DNA of 64,000 nucleotides, taken from Bacteroidetes bacterium UBA1941. Its GTDB lineage: Bacteria > Bacteroidota > Bacteroidia > Chitinophagales > LD1. The notes beneath the pieces were generated by a model. That model was given only the letters and a program-made list of their open reading frames with translations. It did not search any database and had not been told where the DNA came from. Of this stretch, positions 59,810 to 64,000 are shown piece by piece. Location of the stretch: positions 62,001 through 126,000 of the forward strand of contig DDEZ01000011.1 in the NCBI GenBank assembly GCA_002336805.1, in the 5' to 3' direction. The number at the start of each line of letters is the position of its first letter. Position 1 is the stretch's first letter. The position numbers were made by a program, and so were the translations under genes.

Positions 59810-61051
59810 TTATTTCAGCTTAAAGGCAGCCTTGACCTTAGATACATAGTCGAGCTTCTCCCAGGTGAAGAGCTCTACCTTTACCTTCTTCTTCTTGCCA
59901 TCCGGCGCGGTGAAGGTCTTCTCTACCACCTCATTCTTGCGGCCCATGTGGCCATAGGCTGCGGTCTCAGAGTAGATAGGATTACGCAGCTTCAGGCGCT
60001 GCTCTATGAAGTAAGGGCGCATGTCAAACACCTTCTCTACGATCTTGGCTATCTGGCCGTCGTTCAGTTTTACTTTGGCAGTGCCATAGGTATTCACAAA
60101 GATACCCATAGGCTGTGCCACACCGATAGCGTAGGATACCTGTACCAGCACCTCATCGCAGAGGCCGGCAGCTACCAGGTTCTTGGCTATGTGGCGTGTA
60201 GCATAGGCCGCTGAGCGGTCTACCTTAGATGGGTCCTTGCCAGAGAAGGCACCACCACCGTGCGCACCTTTGCCACCGTAGGTATCTACGATGATCTTGC
60301 GGCCGGTGAGGCCTGTGTCACCGTGAGGGCCACCTATTACGAAGTTACCCGTAGGGTTGATATGGTACTTGATCTTATTGTCAAAGAAGTGAGCGTACTT
60401 CTTGTACTTAGCCTTCACACGAGGGATCAGGATATTGACGATGTCCTTCTTGATCTTCTCCAGCTTTACATTGTCATCGTGCTGTGTAGAGACTACGATC
60501 GCATCGATGCGCACAGGTTGGTTCTGGTCATTGTACTCCAGTGTCACCTGAGACTTGGCATCAGGGCGCAGGTACTTGATCTCTTTATTCTCACGGCGCA
60601 GGGCTGCGAGCTCTATCAGCAGCTTGTGAGCCAGGTCGAGCGCGAGCGGCATATAGTCATCAGTCTCATTGGTCGCATAGCCGAACATCATACCCTGGTC
60701 ACCGGCGCCCTGATCTTCTTTCTTGGTGCGCTCTACGCCCTGATTGATATCTGCAGACTGCTCATGGATAGCAGAGAGTACACCACATGAGTTTGCTTCA
60801 AACATGTATTCAGACTTGGTATAGCCTATCTTAGATACTACCTCACGGGCTATGGTCTGCACATCGAGGTATGCCTTAGACTTCACCTCACCAGCTAGTA
60901 TCACCTGGCCTGTCGTGACGAGGGTCTCACACGCTACCTTAGACGATGGATCCCATGCGAGAAAATTATCAATAAGCGCGTCAGATATCTGATCAGCTAC
61001 TTTATCCGGATGTCCTTCGGAGACTGACTCCGATGTGAAGAGATAACCCAT
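59810..61051 (-). CDS. metK: S-adenosylmethionine synthetase
   Basis: A 413-residue MetK of normal length. Hallmarks are YLFTSESVSEGHPDKVADQISDA at the start, GAGDQGMMFGYA, the GGPHGDTGLTGRKIIVDTYGG phosphate loop (in two runs), and GGGAFSGKDPSKVDRSAAY. It makes SAM from methionine and ATP. The upstream promoter TTTG-N18-TAGATTTG (61081-61110) is clear. No SAM riboswitch is seen in the 170 bases upstream. Confidence 0.97.
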   Translation of the reverse strand: MGYLFTSESVSEGHPDKVADQISDALIDNFLAWDPSSKVACETLVTTGQVILAGEVKSKAYLDVQTIAREVVSKIGYTKSEYMFEANSCGVLSAIHEQSADINQGVERTKKEDQGAGDQGMMFGYATNETDDYMPLALDLAHKLLIELAALRRENKEIKYLRPDAKSQVTLEYNDQNQPVRIDAIVVSTQHDDNVKLEKIKKDIVNILIPRVKAKYKKYAHFFDNKIKYHINPTGNFVIGGPHGDTGLTGRKIIVDTYGGKGAHGGGAFSGKDPSKVDRSAAYATRHIAKNLVAAGLCDEVLVQVSYAIGVAQPMGIFVNTYGTAKVKLNDGQIAKIVEKVFDMRPYFIEQRLKLRNPIYSETAAYGHMGRKNEVVEKTFTAPDGKKKKVKVELFTWEKLDYVSKVKAAFKLK

Positions 61052-61080
61052 TTATACTTGATTTTTAATGATAAGAATGC

Positions 61081-61110
61081 CAAATCTATGAATTTTATTG
61101 TTACCACAAA
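61081..61110 (-). promoter_or_regulatory. Promoter of metK
   Basis: Minus-strand TTTG (61107-61110), 18-base spacer, then TAGATTTG (61081-61088). The leader to the ATG is about 25 bases. Confidence 0.65.
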
Positions 61111-61225
61111 TGAGGTTATCCATAGCTTATACACAGTGGATTCCCATAGCCTGAAAGATTTTTTTGCGACCAGGGTGTAACATTTCATCCGGTCTTGTCT
61201 CCAAAGGGAAATAAAAACCAAGATC

Positions 61226-62083
61226 ATGTACGCAGACAACCGCAAAAAATACGTCCTCCTCTTCATTATGCTGGCTTTCGGAGCGCTTTGCATCAATGTA
61301 TTTGGACAGGACGCAACACCCTTTCAGGTCAAAGTAGCCGGCCATGGAGACAAGGCAGTCATCTTCATCCCCGGCTTTGCCTCCTCCGGCGCTGTATGGG
61401 ATGATACCCGCCTGCTCTTTGAAAAAGATCATACCTGCTACACGCTGACCATGCCGGGCTTTGCTGGTGTGCCTGCCAGTGGCGAGCCCACTTTCAAAAA
61501 CTGGGAGAAGGCTATCGCAGCGTATATAGTGAAGCATAAGATCAATAAGCCTGTCATAATCGGACATAGTATGGGCGGTGCCATGGCGCTGGCCATAGCG
61601 GCAGACTATCCTGACCTGCCAGCGCAGGTGGTAGTGGTAGACGCACTGCCATTCCTCGCGGCTATGCGGGATCCAGCAGCACAGGCCAAAGACAAAGTAG
61701 ATTGTTCTACTTCCATCGCCCAATTTAAGGCAATGCCGGACGCACAATTTATGCAGATGCAGCAAGGCACTATGGCGATGCTCATGGCAGATACCGCACA
61801 CAGAGCACAGGTACTAGACTGGTCTGTAAAGTCGGACAGGGCTGTCTTTGCGGGCATGTTCTGCGACTTCTCTAATACCGACCTGCGCTCAAAGCTAAGC
61901 GCTGTGAAGTGCCCTGCGCTGATCCTTCTGGAGTCCTATTTTGCCAACTTCAAACCTGCCATAGAAGATCAATACAAGCTGCTGAAGACGGGCGACTACC
62001 GATATGCTACAAAAGGTTTACATTTCATCATGTATGATGACAAAGACTGGTACGAGGCACAACTGAAAAGCTTTGTCAAATAG
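61226..62083 (+). CDS. Exported alpha/beta hydrolase
   Basis: A 285-residue protein with a signal anchor (about 10-28) ending VFGQD and an alpha/beta hydrolase domain: the VIFIPGFASSGAVWDDT oxyanion segment, the GHSMGGAMALAIAADYPDLP nucleophile elbow and a His near the end. Substrate unknown. It starts just before the sigma factor gene, 2 bases apart, so they are co-transcribed. Confidence 0.88.
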   Translation: MYADNRKKYVLLFIMLAFGALCINVFGQDATPFQVKVAGHGDKAVIFIPGFASSGAVWDDTRLLFEKDHTCYTLTMPGFAGVPASGEPTFKNWEKAIAAYIVKHKINKPVIIGHSMGGAMALAIAADYPDLPAQVVVVDALPFLAAMRDPAAQAKDKVDCSTSIAQFKAMPDAQFMQMQQGTMAMLMADTAHRAQVLDWSVKSDRAVFAGMFCDFSNTDLRSKLSAVKCPALILLESYFANFKPAIEDQYKLLKTGDYRYATKGLHFIMYDDKDWYEAQLKSFVK

Positions 62084-62085
62084 CA

Positions 62086-62562
62086 ATGCAGGACTTCAAA
62101 GAAATATACGATCAGTACTGGAGCCGGGTCTACCGCCTCTGCATGGGCTACCTGAATGATGCCGCCCATGCCCAGGACGTGGCGCAGGAGACCTTTGTCA
62201 CAGTGTGGGAGAAGCTGCCACAGTTTCGCGGCGAGGCGGCTATAGGCACCTGGATATTCCGTATCGCGTCAAATCAATGCCTGCGCCAGATAGAGCGCGA
62301 TAAAAGAATGCCGCGCTCCAATATGCCGGAGCAGATAGCCGAGAAGCATGAAGCAGCGCCGGAGGGCAAAATAGCCTACCTCTACAAGGCAATATCGGAG
62401 CTCAGCGAGACAGACAGGATCATCATCTCACTGGAGCTGGAGGGGCTACCGCAGGCAGAGATAGCCTCTATAGTAGGCATCTCGGAGGGCAATGTCAGGG
62501 TCAAGATCCACAGGATAAAAGATAAGCTAACAGAAAAATTTAAGCACTATGATGGACAATAA
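62086..62562 (+). CDS. ECF sigma factor
   Basis: A 158-residue sigma-70 family protein of the ECF type. Region 2 is at YDQYWSRVYRLCMGYLNDAAHAQDVAQETFVTVW (in parts), with the TWIFRIASNQCLRQIERD stretch, and region 4 at the C-terminus (LSETDRIIISLELEGLPQAEIASIVGISEGNVRVKIHRIKDKL, in parts). It should direct RNA polymerase to a stress or surface regulon. The next gene, with membrane helices, starts inside its last codons and may be its anti-sigma partner. Confidence 0.93.
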   Translation: MQDFKEIYDQYWSRVYRLCMGYLNDAAHAQDVAQETFVTVWEKLPQFRGEAAIGTWIFRIASNQCLRQIERDKRMPRSNMPEQIAEKHEAAPEGKIAYLYKAISELSETDRIIISLELEGLPQAEIASIVGISEGNVRVKIHRIKDKLTEKFKHYDGQ

Positions 62563-63145
62563 TGATGACCTGAAGGCACTCTGGGGTGCGGGTATAGCAG
62601 CTCCCGCGCCGGATATCACGGCCCTGCTCACGCGCGCCACCACGGTGAAAAGAAAAGCACTCAACAAAATGATATGGGGTAATCTGCTACTGGTGCTGAC
62701 ATCTATATTCATCGCCTGGGTATGGATACACTATCAGCCCCAGATGCTGACTACGAAGATCGGTATCGTACTTTGCATACTTGCCATGCTACTGTATATA
62801 GTGGCATCTACCTCTATGCTTCAGTTCCTCTTTCGCACGGAGCCGGATATGGATACCGCCAGCTACCTGGCGCAGATGCTGCGCCTGAGGCAGCGGCAGG
62901 AGTACCTGCAAAAAACGATCATGACTGCATACTACATCCTGCTGTCTGCCGGTATGGCGCTATACATGATAGAATATGCCACGATGTTGGGACGCAGATA
63001 CGGACTGATAGCCTATCTGGTCACATTTGGCTGGATAGGGCTGGCCTGGTTTTACATCCGTCCGCGTACGGCGCGCAAGCAGCTCGCGCCTATCAATGAT
63101 GTGATCAAACAACTGGAGCAGGTCCAGCAGCAGTTAAAGGACTGA
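62549..63145 (+). CDS. Hypothetical membrane protein, possible anti-sigma factor
   Basis: A 198-residue protein with about four transmembrane helices (about 43-60, 70-88, 122-142, 150-168) and a cytoplasmic N-terminal tail. Its start overlaps the sigma gene by 14 bases. The position is typical of anti-sigma factors, but it lacks a recognisable zinc-type or RseA-type motif, so the function is inferred from context. Confidence 0.6.
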   Translation: MMDNNDDLKALWGAGIAAPAPDITALLTRATTVKRKALNKMIWGNLLLVLTSIFIAWVWIHYQPQMLTTKIGIVLCILAMLLYIVASTSMLQFLFRTEPDMDTASYLAQMLRLRQRQEYLQKTIMTAYYILLSAGMALYMIEYATMLGRRYGLIAYLVTFGWIGLAWFYIRPRTARKQLAPINDVIKQLEQVQQQLKD

Positions 63146-63179
63146 TGGACCGGTCAAAGTCCATTTGCCCCATTTTTCG

Positions 63180-63187
63180 TATTTTTC
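63180..63187 (+). promoter_or_regulatory. -7 box TATTTTTC, leaderless start
   Basis: TAnnTTTG match except for the last base, ending 6 bases before the ATG at 63193. Confidence 0.4.
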
Positions 63188-63192
63188 GGCCT

Positions 63193-64000
63193 ATGAGTAT
63201 TGAAGCAGGAAAAGCCTATGCGCCTGCTGCTGGTGCAGCGGCTGCCGAAGGGCACAAGATATCGTTAGAGCAATTTAAAGAAGAAGTACTGCGCGACTAC
63301 AAGGTCGCTATGGCCAGCCGTGAGATGAGCCTCATGGGGCGCAAAGAAGTACTGACCGGCAAGGCTAAGTTTGGCATATTCGGCGATGGCAAGGAGCTGG
63401 CACAGGTGGCCCTGGCCAAGACATTCCGCCATGGCGACTGGCGCAGCGGCTACTACCGCGACCAGACATGGATGATGGCTCTGGGTGAGCTGACCGTAGA
63501 GCAGTTCTTTTCACAGCTATATGCCAATCCTGATCCGGGCGCTGATCCATTCAGCTCCGGCCGCCAGATGAATGCGCACTTTGCCACGCCGATGCAGGAT
63601 GAGAACGGCCAGTGGCTGGATCTCACCGCCAGGTATAACTCTACTGCAGATGCATCTCCTACTGCCTCGCAGATGCCGCGCTCACTGGGTATCGCACTGG
63701 CATCTAAGCTCTACCGCCAGAATGAAGAACTGGGTGAGCAGTCGTCAAACTTTACTAATCGTGGAGATGAGGTATCCTACGTATCGATAGGTGATGCCTC
63801 TACCAGCGAGGGGATCTTCTGGGAGACGATCAATGCTGCCGGTGTACTGCGTGTACCTTTGGCAGTGAGTGTGTGGGACGATGGCTATGGCATATCCGTG
63901 CCTAAGAAATATCAGACTACCAAGAGCTCGATATCAGAAGCGCTCAGCGGTTTCAATGTAAATGAACTGGGCGATGGGTATGACATCTATGTCTGCGAAG
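63193..64000 (+). CDS. 2-oxoacid dehydrogenase E1 component, alpha part (partial)
   Basis: The frame is open from ATG 63193 to the window edge and gives the first 269 residues. The sequence has an E1-alpha pattern: YYRDQTWMMALGELTVEQFF, GRQMNAHFATP, and the thiamine diphosphate motif in VSIGDASTSEGIFWETINAAG followed by VWDDGYGISVP. It is probably the Bacteroidota single-chain alpha-beta E1 of a branched-chain or pyruvate-type complex, though the beta part is beyond the window. It starts 48 bases after the membrane partner of the sigma factor, with its own -7 box. Confidence 0.85.
   Translation, partial: MSIEAGKAYAPAAGAAAAEGHKISLEQFKEEVLRDYKVAMASREMSLMGRKEVLTGKAKFGIFGDGKELAQVALAKTFRHGDWRSGYYRDQTWMMALGELTVEQFFSQLYANPDPGADPFSSGRQMNAHFATPMQDENGQWLDLTARYNSTADASPTASQMPRSLGIALASKLYRQNEELGEQSSNFTNRGDEVSYVSIGDASTSEGIFWETINAAGVLRVPLAVSVWDDGYGISVPKKYQTTKSSISEALSGFNVNELGDGYDIYVCE

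Noticed and set aside
61052..61225. SAM riboswitch before metK
   Set aside because: No SAM-I, SAM-II or SAM-III core was seen, and a normal promoter gives a leader of only about 25 bases.
61127..61801. 224-residue open frame opposite the exported hydrolase
   Set aside because: It is antisense to a gene with a signal anchor and catalytic motifs; nothing in it resembles a protein family.

Overview
The window looks like a chromosome segment from a Bacteroidota bacterium, probably of the Chitinophagales/Chitinophagaceae type. The reasons are a protein with a type IX secretion C-terminal sorting domain, many promoters of the Bacteroidota form TTTG-N18..20-TAnnTTTG, lipoproteins with simple lipoboxes, weak Shine-Dalgarno sequences, and Bacteroidota-type intergenic repeats. 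Family assignments were made by reading the sequence; no database was searched.

Region 1 (1 to about 11,520) is clearly richer in A+T than the rest and is an accessory, mobile-element-like block. It holds a large serine recombinase with an overlapping upstream small gene, a TraD/TraG-like ATPase, two XRE regulators, an LRAT-like protein, a protein with a C-terminal HEPN-type RNxxxH motif, two methyltransferase-like genes (one frameshifted, one lacking a catalytic motif IV), a RuvC-like protein, a SymE-like toxin and an ArdC-like antirestriction protein. Four transcription units in this block share the box TG[TG]CA-N7-GGGTCT at a nearly fixed distance (77 to 82 bases) before the start codon, which suggests one element-wide regulon. 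The block stops beside a tRNA-Pro/tRNA-Ser pair (11,565-11,747). Its left end lies outside the window or is not recognisable.

Region 2 (about 11,900 to 33,300) is ordinary chromosome: a SulP transporter fused to a beta-carbonic anhydrase, aspS, a DUF2167 protein, a ureidoglycolate lyase-like cupin, hydrolases, lon, a thiolase, a heptose pair (gmhA, hddC-like), an AraC regulator, a T9SS-exported DGT-repeat protein, an M48 peptidase, a saccharopine dehydrogenase-like enzyme and an iron alcohol dehydrogenase.

Region 3 (33,400 to 48,300) holds a glycosyltransferase, an exported repeat protein, an M1 peptidase that appears fused to an outer-membrane barrel, a ParE-type toxin-antitoxin pair, gcvP, a degenerate M16 peptidase fused to an OmpA-like domain, a PASTA protein, an Fe-S assembly factor, a bacilliredoxin and a flavin/[2Fe-2S] reductase.

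Region 4 (48,500 to 64,000) holds a four-gene tripartite drug-efflux operon with its TetR regulator, a siderophore-interacting protein, an SDR enzyme, a 600-base gene-free tract made of two diverged tandem repeats, an MBL hydrolase, a DUF151 nuclease, metK, an ECF sigma factor with a membrane partner, and the start of a 2-oxoacid dehydrogenase E1.

Two patterns run through the core region. Several genes have a -7 element ending 5 to 8 bases before the start codon, which predicts leaderless mRNAs. Several intergenic gaps carry dispersed inverted repeats.
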